This document shows positions 25,001 to 35,965 of a stretch of DNA of 64,000 nt, piece by piece. The translations under genes and the position numbers were made by a program. The stretch covers positions 4,107,681 through 4,171,680 of the forward strand of contig JADCRB010000071.1 in the NCBI GenBank assembly GCA_021464245.1, in the 5' to 3' direction. Below the pieces are notes generated by a model. It was not told where the DNA came from and searched no databases. It saw nothing but the letters and a program-made list of their open reading frames with translations. The stretch is from Carallia brachiata (taxonomy: Eukaryota > Streptophyta > Magnoliopsida > Malpighiales > Rhizophoraceae). Within the stretch, counting starts at the first letter, position 1. Every line of letters begins with the position of its first letter.

Positions 25001-27506
25001 AGTATATAATAGTAAATAAATAACAATATTTTGAAAATGAGCTAACCAAATCTACCATATACCCATAAAACGAGTTTGCTAATGGATTTATAAATAAATT
25101 TTGAATAAATTATTTTCAAGTTCAAACTATCTAATTTTGTCATTATTTAAGTTGAAGTTGAATACTGAGTTTTAAAATTAGTCTTTAGTGTCACTTGCTC
25201 ATGTAACTTGACCAAAAAAAAGCGCACTTTCATAAATAAAAAGCATGCAAGTAGGATATATATATACATTAAGAGAGAATAAATTCAAAACTGAAACTTA
25301 TGAAATATCTGTATCTCATTTTTTTATTAGTAAAAAGAATCTTTTTTAGTCCTTAATTTTTCAGTGGGGATGAAAATTAAACTTCAGTGGAGGCAAAGGT
25401 ATTTTTTCAGTGGGGGCAAAGTAGAATTTTAATGAAATAACTTAAAATTTTTACCCTAATTACAAAAATTTTTCAAAATTCAGTGGGGACAATTGCCCCC
25501 ACTTGCTCCCAAGTGGCTCCACCACTGCTCTGCAGGTAAGAGAATATCTTTTTTGAAAATAATGGAAACTAAGCAACAATAGCTTTAGTCATACTTGGTG
25601 ACACACCCAATGACCTCACCCTTACCACCAAACACCAAACACCAAACACAGAGGCATGTAGAAACTATTGTCTTAAGTAAACTCAAACATATTTGATATT
25701 AAGATTCTCCTTACCATAAAAACAAAAATGTGACCCATGAAATGAAAGGAGGTTACTGACCTTGGCCAACCCGGTAAAATTTATTGGCAGCAGATTTGAA
25801 GTGGCTTGTTTATCTTGATCTGGAGTCAGCACAACAGTTGTATCTGCCTCAAGGCCAATTGGATGCTCAGTTTTATTGACCACTTGTAATTCTGGACCCA
25901 CTGTGTCCAGCATAACCTGATGATTAAACCAAGTAGTGGGAAAAGGGAAAACAAAGGAGTAAGAACTGACAACTAAATATACATCAAAAAGGCTAATACA
26001 CCAGCAACTGACTCATAATCTGCTAAAATACACCAAAATCAGTTTGATACATGAGCAAAGAACTTAGACGAGTAAAGTGGACGTTAAAGCATGAATACTT
26101 CTACAAAGGAACCACATATATATATATAGCAAGGTCAAATACCAAAACTTCTTCAATACCTTGCTAAAAGAGCCCAGCACGTGGTAAAAAAGTTAACTAA
26201 TACCATTTAAAACTTTGGAAACGCATCTGCTTTGTTGTATGCAGTATTCTCGACTAACCAAACATGGACATTGACTTTTACAGATAACAAGGTCATTAAT
26301 GCAAATTTAGCAGGCACTAATAAGATGCAACTAGAGGGCCACAAGGACTTCTTAGATGAAGGAAGATTTATGTAGTTTACCTTAACCATATCAAATGAAT
26401 TTATTGAGAATTAGATGAAGATATGAGCCAAATTAAATGAGAAACACTTGTAAGGAACTCTCACTGAAGCCATTTCAAAATGGAACTAGAGCAATAGAAA
26501 ATTGATTACATATCAAATAAAACACAGACAATCTTACTGCACAAAGCTTCTTGGTACTCTTGACTGCTGCTCGCAGATTGTCCAATGTCTCTTGGTGATA
26601 TTCAGCGTCACCCCACGAAAAATCGAACCGTGCCACTAGAGGAGCATCATAGATAATGACGTGAAGGGGGAAATAATTGAACAACCAAAACAAGAATCTT
26701 CGAATTTGATAAAAGTGATGAGAAACCAAAGAATTAGAAGTGAGCCGTACCAGACATTCCGGCCTTCAAGCAATCAGAGATGATCTCAACGGTCCTTGAT
26801 TTGGGACCAAGCGTTCCTACAATCTTAGTCATCGCAGGAAAGAAGCTCTGCACAAAACATTTCATTTCAGTTTCATAATCCACGACAGTTTCCCTGACTG
26901 TAAGTTCCAAAAAAAAAAAAAAAAAAAGAAGGCAAAGCCAAATATATGTGTGGGTATAGAGGCAGAAAAGGAGGGAGAAAAAAATTAAAGAAAAATCAAG
27001 AAAAAATAGAACTAAGTACGAGGAAATCAGTAGGAAACAGACGAGAAAAAAAAAAATCAAGAAAGCAATTCTTCACATTTCCTGACAAAAGTATCTCAAG
27101 AAATGCTTTCTTGATTTTGCTTCCTTTCTTTACTCTCAATGTGCGCACACAGCAAAAGAAGAAGTTGCATGCTGGCAACCGTGACCCCTAGGGGGAAAAG
27201 TGGGGAGAAAAAACAAAAACGAAAAAGTGGAAGAAGGAAGGAAAAAAAATAAAGCAACCCACAAAGCTTTTGAGATTCCAGGAACAACATGAAGAACAAA
27301 AAAAAAAAAAAAAACCAACCAAGCGGTGAAGATTAGGTTGATTAAACTTAAAAAGAAGAGTAATGAATGTTGCATCATAGAGCATTCAAAGTAAGTAAGA
27401 ACAACGGCAGCAGCAGTAGCTTAGTTGTTAGGCTTACTGGTTTTGAGGGCTCAAGAATAGAGGCCATCCTTATTGGCTCCTCCAGAAGCAGATTGTGCGG
27501 ATTCAT
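19081..27506 (-). CDS. pyruvate kinase, cytosolic plant type, 16 exons
   Basis: Pyruvate kinase converts phosphoenolpyruvate and ADP to pyruvate and ATP. Exons, 5' to 3' on the minus strand: 27506-27438, 26847-26751, 26635-26538, 25916-25761, 24355-24278, 23978-23847, 23385-23305, 23087-23016, 22913-22825, 21968-21824, 21594-21506, 20814-20719, 20626-20559, 20420-20323, 19844-19785 and 19233-19081. With indels allowed for, the product is 527 aa. Visible blocks: [12 protein letters not shown] (N-terminal barrel); [10 protein letters not shown]; the FAKIEN active-site lysine region; [32 protein letters not shown]; and a C-terminal domain ending [20 protein letters not shown]. The start at 27506 gives [15 protein letters not shown]. 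The wording fits the divergent plant clade of Arabidopsis At3g52990/At2g36580. Exon 9 is 89 bp where 90 is needed, and exon 14 is 98 bp where 100 is needed. Intron 4 holds a hAT-like MITE. Confidence 0.93.
22594..22652. repeat. compound TCTA/TA/GTAC/GTAT microsatellite
   Basis: TCTA units pass into TA, then GTAC and GTAT units, inside pyruvate kinase intron 9. Confidence 0.9.
24746..25527. mobile_element. hAT-like MITE in a pyruvate kinase intron
   Basis: The 782-bp element starts CAGTGGTGCAGCCA and ends TGGCTCCACCACTG, an inverted repeat with one mismatch. It is flanked by identical 8-mers CTCTGCAG at 24738-24745 and 25528-25535. TIRs beginning CAGTGG with an 8-bp target duplication mark the hAT superfamily. 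The interior is AT-rich and noncoding, with repeated CAGTGGGG words toward both ends. It lies in intron 4 (24356-25760), away from the splice sites. Confidence 0.9.
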
Positions 27507-30500
27507 GTTTCTTGAAAGAATCCTTCCTGATCAACAATCACTAATCAACAATCACCAACCGCAATTCCACCGCTCAAGCTAGGCTTCCCGAGGCACGGCC
27601 ACCAATCAAATCAAATTAAGGTCTCTGGAGAGAAAGCGTTTTGATGGAGTAATCTTGATCGGTGCTGCTTTTCCTTCTCTCTCATCATGTACATGTACGC
27701 GGACTGCACCGTCAATGCACTCAAAAAAGACAAACAACAAACGCAAAGGACTTTGCTGTATACAATTAATTAATTGCATTTCCCCTTGCATACATTATCA
27801 CTACCGGTTGGCTTTGGATTTACGCGAGACGTTATGATCTACCCCAGACCCCACCGTTGTTGCTGACATTTTATTCGTCAAATAATGGGAGCCGTTTGAT
27901 TGTGGAGTCTGCGTGAAGGCCATTTGATGGAGAGCCCAATTAAAGCTAATCAATCACATCATAGGTGAGAGCACATGTTGAGTAGTGTGAGAAGGCCCTC
28001 GACTTAAAAACGAGTATAAATAGGAAATTGAGCTGGATGACGTTAGAAAGTATTATTTAAACAGAAAAATTTTTTGTCCACGTAATTACAAAAAAATTCA
28101 GAGAGTTAGTTTTTAAAATATGCATTAAATTAGATAAAATAATTAAATTATTAAATATCATCAAATTCATTAAATATTTTTTATATACTTAATTAAATAA
28201 GTCTATGTTCGGACATGTTAGTCCAATTTTTTATCTCAAAGATGTGTTAATTACTTTTTTTTGCAGCTATATCATACTTTCTGTAAAAAAAAAAAAGAAA
28301 TTTTTTTTCTAATTTTATCAATGTGATTGCAAAAAAATAAAGACTTGTTGCAATTAAAACTATTTAAAAACCGATTAATTCAGCTCAAACAGACCAATCC
28401 AACATTGTATGAACTCGTATATGCCAAAACTACAAGTATTTGGATTGAGTGTGATTTCAAAATTTTAAAATCTACTAATGATGAATTAAATGCAGATTAA
28501 GAATTTTAAATTTTGTCTAATTTGATCTAATCCGGCCTTTTATTATAAATTGACTATCCAATCATAAATCATAAATTTGCGATTCAACAACTATGTTAGC
28601 ACTATTTAGACCAAAAGAATGATTAGCTCTTTAGCTCCAAAGCTAGGAAAAAGAGCAATGTCCCCCACATTTAAAATAGGAAAATGTTACGTATACTGAA
28701 AATTTAAACCGAATTGCATACACATATGACGTGGAGTCTGCAACTTTTATTGACGTGGACGGGAGCAGCTTACGAGGGCAGAAACGTGGAAATTTTCTGT
28801 TTTGGACGTAAAAAAAAAATGGACAGCGCAGTTTTCCCTAATTAGATTAGATTCCAAAAACCTAGCGCAAAAAATTAGAAAGACTCCTCCTTCGCGCAGC
28901 CACCGTGGGCTGTAGAAAGTTTGTTAAGAAGGTATGTTGTTGGTGGTTGGGTACAGAAATTACGCAGAAATCGAAGATATAGGAAGGAGCTGATGATCTG
29001 CCAGTGTAGTAGAAGGTTGGGGCTGAAGACTCAATTTTGGTTGAAGAGGTTAGACTGGAAAGAATGATTTGGACTTTTAATGCCCACCCCAACAATCATC
29101 AACAGCTTTCCTCACTACAATTCAACCTCGTGATTTGTTAACCAAATAGATCCGCACCGCCGCGAAACAGTAATCTTCAACCACTTCTTTTCCTGTTGTA
29201 TTTCCCAAACGATAACCTTACTTTCAGTTGCACTGTTCCTATCCTCGGCAGTATCTGTATTTCATAGGGGTAATTAAGTCTTTTTATTAGCACACATTAT
29301 GCTCTCACACGTTGGACAAAAGTGTTGCTTGTCAATCTGGATTTCTGTTCACACGAATGCAACCACGTGGATGTGTCTGTAATTCGGTAACAGATATTTG
29401 GTATACGTAGTTGATCCCTTTAAAATAAAACCTAATCAAAACCACAAAAAAAATTAAAGAAAAAGGGAAAAAACCAATAATTACAACACAACCATCATAA
29501 AGTGCCTTTTTTTTGCATTTGCTACCTAGTTGGCCTAGAATCTCACGCAGGCCTACAATCCCTCCTCTTTCTATTCAGATTCAAAGCCTCCCTTAGAAGG
29601 CCACTGTTTATTATTGGTCGAACTCATATGCGTAGAAGTTCTGTACATATATTCCTCGATGCGTAATTACACAGACAAAAGAAAACATGCAATAGTGATG
29701 TTCTTAGTTTCTGGATGATTAATTTCTCTGGTTAAAATATTTACAAATTTGACGATCGACGATGAGTCGAAATTGAAGAAAATAATTATAAAATTTTTTT
29801 TTATTACATGTAATCTGTCAAAACTGATCTAATTCAATCTGCAAGTGGCAGATTGGATTAGACGGATTAGATAGAATGGCGAATTGAGTACGGATAAAAA
29901 ATCATCCAATTTGCATCGACGGATTGGATGCGAATATATCACAAAAATCGCCTAATCCGACCTGCAAACACACCTAATTACAGTTCGACAAGTTATTTGA
30001 GCAAAATATTAAAAAAAATTACAATCTTCATTATTTATATATCACTTGAAAACTTGTGGACTGCCACTTGGTTGAATGCGGTGGGTGACGTATTTTGACA
30101 AATTTGCTGCTTATTTATATTCTTTTTGAGTTTGATTGGATGGGGGAAAAATAGACTGGGAATGGAAGGACTAATATAGTGATAATAGATTTTATATATT
30201 TTTTAATTTTCATTTTTTGAAATTTGAGTTTTTTCTTAAAATTTAGTAGTTATACAACGAGATACTTTAAATGTGTAAAAAAATTGATAAAATGTATAAC
30301 GACTGTTAAAAAATACAATCGATAATTTGTTACATATTTCATCAATCTTGTTAGACACCTAATTAATCTCATTGCACATTTTTTTTTTGCCAGAATTTTA
30401 AATTTCAAAACAAAAAACAAAAAACATATGAATTGTTAGTTCAACCCATATCTCTCCCCTAAATTTCTTTCAGTTAATGTCACTTTGTTGATTTTATTAG

Positions 30501-31769
30501 AAGTAAGAGTCCATTTGGTGTAGTATTAAATCACTATGTTTGTGGCCTTATGCATATGTTTTGTTCCACTAAATTTCGTCTCATTATAAAATGGATGAAG
30601 AAAAGACATTATGCTACTGGGAGTTCAAGTCAAAATTCACTAAAATGGGATGATTTTATTATTAGAATATTCTCAATTGGTATTCTTGGAGTAAATCCAA
30701 AGAATACATGTTAAAGAATATTCATAATGTTGCTTGATTAATAAGGAAATAATCTATTAAGCAAACCAATCTTAATCGTAGATCTATGTATTGATGGACA
30801 TACTGAATTAGGTCTAAACTTGTATATCTATAACTGGTCATCTCTCTTCTTAACGCATACAAAAACTCCATCTAAAGGGACATGATAACGGTAAAGGTCA
30901 GAAGAGAGAAATTGGTTAGCCGATTAAAGCGAACTCACAAACACATCAACGATTTTACGATTTGCTTCTGCTAATTTCAAGTATGTTATCTAATGTTTAT
31001 TTGTATGATTATATTCAGTTTTAAGATCCGAAAGACTTATGTTCTACAATGATATATTTATGATTAAATCAAACGCATGTCTTAAGTACATACAAGACAC
31101 CACACACACACACACACATTAGAAAACATAAAAACTATGAACCATAGGATTTTTAGAAGTAGTAGCTAAGACATTACAATGTCTAAATAAAACAATGGCT
31201 TGACAAGACTTCCATGGGGGCATCCAAGATATATAGCTACAAAATATAGATTAACATATGTTTCAGTTTCAAATGGCAGAACACTGGATATCTATCATAT
31301 TTCAATTTAAAATAGAAATATCATATTTCAATTTAAAATGATTTCTATTTTAACGAGTATAATAATGAAATATTCAATTATAGTTTAATATTTTCAAAAA
31401 CATGCAAATAATAATTAGGTGAGAAAAGAATGTAGAATGACAAGCATGTGATATCATATAAATGTATTTATTACTTAAATAATTATTTCATTAGCTTAAT
31501 TTATGATTGTTCTCACTGACTCCAAGTTTTGGCTCCACCATGTTTAGATTCATCCTCCATGTGCTTTAACCTTTGCTTGCGATTAAATAGTGTGGTTGGG
31601 TGAATTTCCTTTTTGTACAGTGATCAAACATTGCAAATCAATATAAGTATTTATGTTACAGTCATATTGCATGAGGTATAGGAAATATTCTACTTATCAT
31701 TGTAGTCTGTATTTCCTAATGTGTCACACCATCTTCTGAATTACTTACTGTCTTTTGTAATGATGTTGT
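27507..31769. other. intergenic DNA, pyruvate kinase promoter side
   Basis: The pyruvate kinase 5' leader and promoter should lie in about 27507-28000. The rest is AT-rich with no recognised gene. Around 28860-29095 a frame is open on the minus strand (77 codons) and partly on the plus strand, with higher GC than its surroundings, but neither translation matches a family I know. Degenerate words of the type GATTGGATTAGACGGATTAG near 29850-29950 look like old transposon debris. A CA run lies near 31103-31119. Confidence 0.5.
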
Positions 31770-32087
31770 ACAAGTTAGCTTGTACTACTATGTGAAGGGA
31801 TGAAGGCAGAACAAACTAAAAATAGTTAAGGCAAAATATGGAACCTTGTGAGATTGTGTGAGAGTCAAGTCTAGGGCCACTACCCTGACCTAAAAAATAA
31901 AGTTTGTATTTTGTATAATATTTTCAAGTTATATAAATAATCATTTGTGTTTATTCCAGTCTCAATTATAGAGTTTATTTTTACTAAAAAAAATTATTCT
32001 TTTACATACACGTGTCAAGTCGTTACATCAATAATAGTATCTGTGTGTCCAAATTCCAACATGGTGAGCTCTGTCAATATTCCAACA
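31770..32087 (+). repeat. left LTR, 5' truncated
   Basis: It matches the 3' part of the other two LTRs from ACAAGTTAGCTTGTACTACT to the CCAACA end. Upstream of 31770 there is no similarity, so about 470 bp of its U3 region is missing. The TATA-like word of the other LTRs is altered here (ACTATGTGAAGG). Confidence 0.85.
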
Positions 32088-32099
32088 TGGTATCAGAGC
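32088..32099 (+). other. primer-binding site, copy 1
   Basis: TGGTATCAGAGC directly abuts the LTR end; it is the standard plant initiator-methionine tRNA primer-binding site. Confidence 0.92.
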
Positions 32100-32777
32100 T
32101 TCAATGATTTTACGGGAGTTGTGGTGTGAAAACAAAATGAAAAAAAATTTTAACCATCATCTGTTACAATAATGACATCACAAAGCACTCTTAAAGTCTC
32201 TGTTAGCTCATATGGACAGTTAAAAGGAAAGCAAATTTTTTTAGGCATCAAAATCAAGAACTCAAAACAGTGAGGAGAAGAACAACTACAATAGCAAATG
32301 AGCACATGCAGCCTAGTCCAAGCAAAAATGCTTAATGGATTCCCATTGAAAAGCCCAAACAGAAAAGAGGCCCAATGGAAAAGTACCAGTGGAAGCCTAA
32401 TGAAGAAGTACCATTAGAAGGACCAACCATCCCTGTGGACTCTCATTAGAAGATTCATGTAGAGAAGTTCCATTAGAAAGCACATGCAGCCTGGTAGACT
32501 CTCAAGTCTTAACAAAAAGGACTCAAGCAGTCAAGAGCCAATAGAGATTGGCAACAGCCCATTAAGACCCAAGTAGATAAAAAGTCTAATGGAAAGGATA
32601 AACATCATATTTTTGAAATCCAGCAGAAAAAGGCACATCAGCATAAACATCAATTGCAGATCAAAGGAAATCTGCACATCTCAATTCCTCACTCACCATT
32701 GTTGGTTTCTAAAGTCCCAAATCAGTATTTATCTTTCAAATCAACAAGATAAGACCACCAGCAAGCCATCAGAGAAC

Positions 32778-33317
32778 ATGGAAATTGGAGAATCATCAAA
32801 TTCTAAATGGAGACCAGAGCCAGAGCAGTTGCAAATCTTAGAATATGTTTGTTGCAACAATGAAGAAGCCTATCCCACATCAACACAACTCGCTCAACTT
32901 ATCTCACAGTTGCGATATTATGGTCTAGTTCAGTCAAGTAATATCAAAGTCTGGTTCCAAAATCGAAGGCGCAATATGAGAAGAGTCATAGTCTCTTTAG
33001 CACCTCCTGTTCCTACTGCCACTGTTATTACTATTATTGATCTCACCAGCACAGGTTCTCACATAAATGTTGTTGATGAAAGCTCCAGCATAACAATTGT
33101 TTCTCAAGAAAATCTCAACCAACATCATCAGCTACTAGGGATTTCCTCATTATCATTCAAAATCTTTAATGTGGGTCAGAGATCAAACTCCTACGGGTAT
33201 TTTCACCTAGTAAGAAGTGTTACTCCAGTAAGAAGCAGATCGATCGTCCCTTCTCATGAGGAAGAAAGGGAAACACTTATCCTCTTTCCAGTTTATCCCG
33301 ACAATGTCAATTGGTAA
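32778..33317 (+). CDS. WUSCHEL-type (WOX-like) homeodomain protein inside a retrotransposon, copy 1
   Basis: The frame is open from 32589; the ATG at 32778 is preferred because the second copy has an ATG at the same place, giving 179 aa. Residues about 11-70 form a homeodomain with the longer loops of the WUSCHEL type: KWRPEPEQLQILE (helix 1), TSTQLAQLISQLRYYG (helix 2), then SNIKVWFQNRRR (recognition helix with W, F, Q, N and R in place). Most WUS-clade proteins have YWFQNHKAR, so this is divergent. Near the C terminus, RETLILFPVYP resembles the WUS box (T-L-x-L-F-P). There is no intron, whereas host WOX genes normally have them, which fits capture through RNA. Helix 1 here has CCNN where copy 2 keeps FGNN, a change at a normally aromatic core position. 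Whether it is expressed is unknown. Confidence 0.68.
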   Translation: MEIGESSNSKWRPEPEQLQILEYVCCNNEEAYPTSTQLAQLISQLRYYGLVQSSNIKVWFQNRRRNMRRVIVSLAPPVPTATVITIIDLTSTGSHINVVDESSSITIVSQENLNQHHQLLGISSLSFKIFNVGQRSNSYGYFHLVRSVTPVRSRSIVPSHEEERETLILFPVYPDNVNW

Positions 33318-33601
33318 GAAAATTCTAGTAGCATCAACGTCGCTAGCCCGCCGAACGACTCTATGGACCTAGAGCTATATCTCGAGCCCCACATGAGCGA
33401 CCGACAGGGATAAGATATGAAGACTTTTTTCTAGTACTACTTGAATTTTGTAGGAGAAGAAGACATAAAGGCAGGTCTTATCTAATCTAGCAAATCTCTT
33501 GTTTTTTTTTTTGAGAAAAAAAAAAAAAAAGTTAAAAAAAAAAAAAACCAATGCAACATTATACAACAGTAATCAATCACTGACTTCAAACTCCTATGAT
33601 C

Positions 33602-33610
33602 AAAGAGGAG
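33602..33610 (+). other. polypurine tract, copy 1
   Basis: AAAGAGGAG directly before the central LTR, the place where plus-strand DNA synthesis is primed. Confidence 0.75.
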
Positions 33611-34396
33611 TGTTAAAGTGTGTTCTTAGATTTTGAAGTCTAGTTTTATACTGGCAACTGCATTAAAAGGGAGTGTTGAACAGTGTGATGCAGTAACTAG
33701 ACAAGAGGCAATTTGAACAGTGATGAATAATAACATGGTCAAAGATGAATAGTACTGGTCAAAGTTGACAACATGAAGCAGCAAAAGAGGAAAAATGTAA
33801 AGCATATGGAGTTGTAGCAAAAGGAATAGTAACATCACGTACATGTAGTAGCTAAAGGAACAGTGCAGCAATTGGAAAGCAGACGTGTTTGAATATGAAT
33901 TCAAATATTTAGTATGCGAAATTTTACTTGGATGTATGCATATGTAGGGATGTTGGTTTGTGTTGTAGTGCATAGTACATGCACGAGTCATGATTGGTGT
34001 ACTTTAATATGTATGAATGCATGTAATAAGTGGTGGGTGTTGTTTGTCCTTTAGTGCATAAGTGTGTACTCATCAATTTGACAAGTCAACTTGTACTACT
34101 ATATAAAAGGATGAAGGCAGAACAAACTGAATATAGTTGAGACAAAATATGGAACCTTGTGTTATTGTTTGAGAGTCAGGTCTATGGCCACTGCCCTAAC
34201 CTAAAAATGAAGTCTGTATTTTATATAATATTTTTAAGTTATATAAATAATCATTTGTCTTTATTCCAGTCTCAATTAAAGAGTTTATTTTTATTACAAA
34301 ATTATTCTTTCTTTATACACGTGTCCAGTCGTTACATCAATAGTAGTATCTGTGTGTCCAAATTCCAACATGGTGAGTTGTGTCAAAATTCCAGCA
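33611..34396 (+). repeat. central LTR shared by both element copies
   Basis: 786 bp, TGTTAAAGTG to CCAGCA, about nine in ten positions identical by eye to 35966-36754. It serves as 3' LTR of copy 1 and 5' LTR of copy 2. Confidence 0.9.
34100..34110 (+). promoter_or_regulatory. TATA box in the central LTR
   Basis: TATATAAAAGG sits about 296 bp before the LTR end. The right LTR has a similar TATATAAAGG (around 36455), while the left LTR has lost it. Confidence 0.6.
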
Positions 34397-34408
34397 TCGT
34401 ATCAGAGC
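34397..34408 (+). other. primer-binding site, copy 2, one mismatch
   Basis: TCGTATCAGAGC; a G to C-type change from the standard site at the second base. Confidence 0.85.
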
Positions 34409-35097
34409 TTTAATGATCTTACGGGAGCTGTGGTGTGAAAAAAAAAAGAAAAAAAATTTAACCACCATCCATTGCATTAATGACATCACCAGACACTGCT
34501 AAAGCCTCTGTTAGCTCATATGGAGAGTCAAGAGGAAAGCAAATTTTTTTAGGCATCAAAATCACGAACTCAAAACAGTGAGGAGGAGAAAAACTACAAC
34601 AACAAATGAGCACATGTAGCCCAGTCCAAGTAAAAGTGCCTAATAGACTCTCATTGGAAAGCCCAAACAGAAAATAGTCCTAGTGGAGAAGTACTATTGG
34701 AAGCCTAATGGATAAGTACCATTAGAAGGACCAAGCATTCCGATGGACTTCCATTAGAAGATTCATGCAGAGAAATTCCATTAGAAGGCCCATGCAGCCC
34801 AGTGGACTTTCAAGTCTCAACAGAAAGGACTCAAGCAATCAAGAGCCCATAGAGATTGGCAACATCCCATTGAGAACCAAATAGAAAAAAGGTCTAATTG
34901 ACAGGATAGACATCCTATTTTTGAAATCCAACTGAAAAGGCTACATCAGCATAAATTGTGGATGGCCAAACATAAATTGCAGATCAAAGGAGATATGTAC
35001 ATCTCAATTCCTCACTCACCATTGTTGTTTCTAGGGTCTCAAATCTTCGCTTATCTTTCAAATCAACAAGATGAGACCACCAGCAAGCCATTAGAAC

Positions 35098-35637
35098 ATG
35101 GCAATTGGAGAATCATCAAATTCCAAATAGAGACCAGAGCTAGAGCAGTTTCAAATCCTAGAAGATGTTTTTGGCAACAATGAAGAAGCCTATCCCACAT
35201 CAACACAACTTACTCAACTTACTGCACAGTTGCGACAATATGGTCCAGTTCAGCCAAGTAATATCAAAGTCCAGTTCCAAAATTGAAGGTGCAATAAGAG
35301 AAGAGTCATAGTCTCTTTAGTACCTCCTATTCCCACTACCACTGTCATTCCTGTTATTGATCTCACCAGCACAAGGTCTCACACAAATGCTGTTGATGTA
35401 AGCTCCAGCACAACAATTGTTTCTCAAAAAAATCCCAACCAGCATCGCCAGCTACCAAAAATTTCCTCATTATCATTCGAAATCTTTAATGTGGGTCAGA
35501 GATCAAACTTTTATGGGTATTCTCACCTAGTAGGGAGTGTTACTCCAGTAAGAAGCATATCGGTGGTCCCTTCTCATGAGGAAGAAAGGGAAACACTCAT
35601 CCTCTTTCTAATTTATCCCGACAATCTCAATCGGTAA
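35098..35637 (+). pseudogene. WUSCHEL-type homeodomain frame, copy 2, broken
   Basis: Exactly the same length as copy 1 (540 bp) and collinear without indels, but with TAG at 35128-35130 (the tryptophan codon of KWRP in copy 1) and TGA at 35284-35286 in the recognition helix. The helix tryptophan of WFQN is a glutamine codon here. It keeps EDVFGNNEEAYP, QLRQYGPVQPSNIKV and RETLILF, and its FGNN looks more ancestral than copy 1's CCNN. The two copies together give a better picture of the captured gene than either alone. Confidence 0.75.
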
Positions 35638-35965
35638 GAAAATTCTGGTAGCATCAACGTCGCTAGCCCGCTGAACGACAAGGACTCTATGGACCTAGAG
35701 CTACATCTCAAGCCCCATGGGAGCGACTGACAGGGATAAGATATGAAGACCTTTTTCTAGCACTGCTTGACTTTTGTAGCAGAAGAAGACATAAATGCAA
35801 GTCCTTTCTAATCCAGCAAATCTTTTGTTTTGTTTTTTGGAGAAAAGAAATTAAAAAAAACTTTAAAAAAGCAAAAAAAATTCCAAAAAAAGAGAAAAAA
35901 AATCAGTGCAACATTATTCAACAGCAATAAATCACTGATTTCAAACTCTTATGATCATGGGGGAG

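Noticed and set aside
26946..27385. Lysine-rich and phenylalanine-rich frames in pyruvate kinase intron 1
   Set aside because: They come from A-rich and T-rich intron sequence; the exon 1 and exon 2 borders fit without them.
33375..33991. Minus-strand frames with FFF runs and Tyr/Leu-rich sequence in the LTR
   Set aside because: They are antisense of poly-A and LTR sequence and recur in the third LTR as repeats, not genes.
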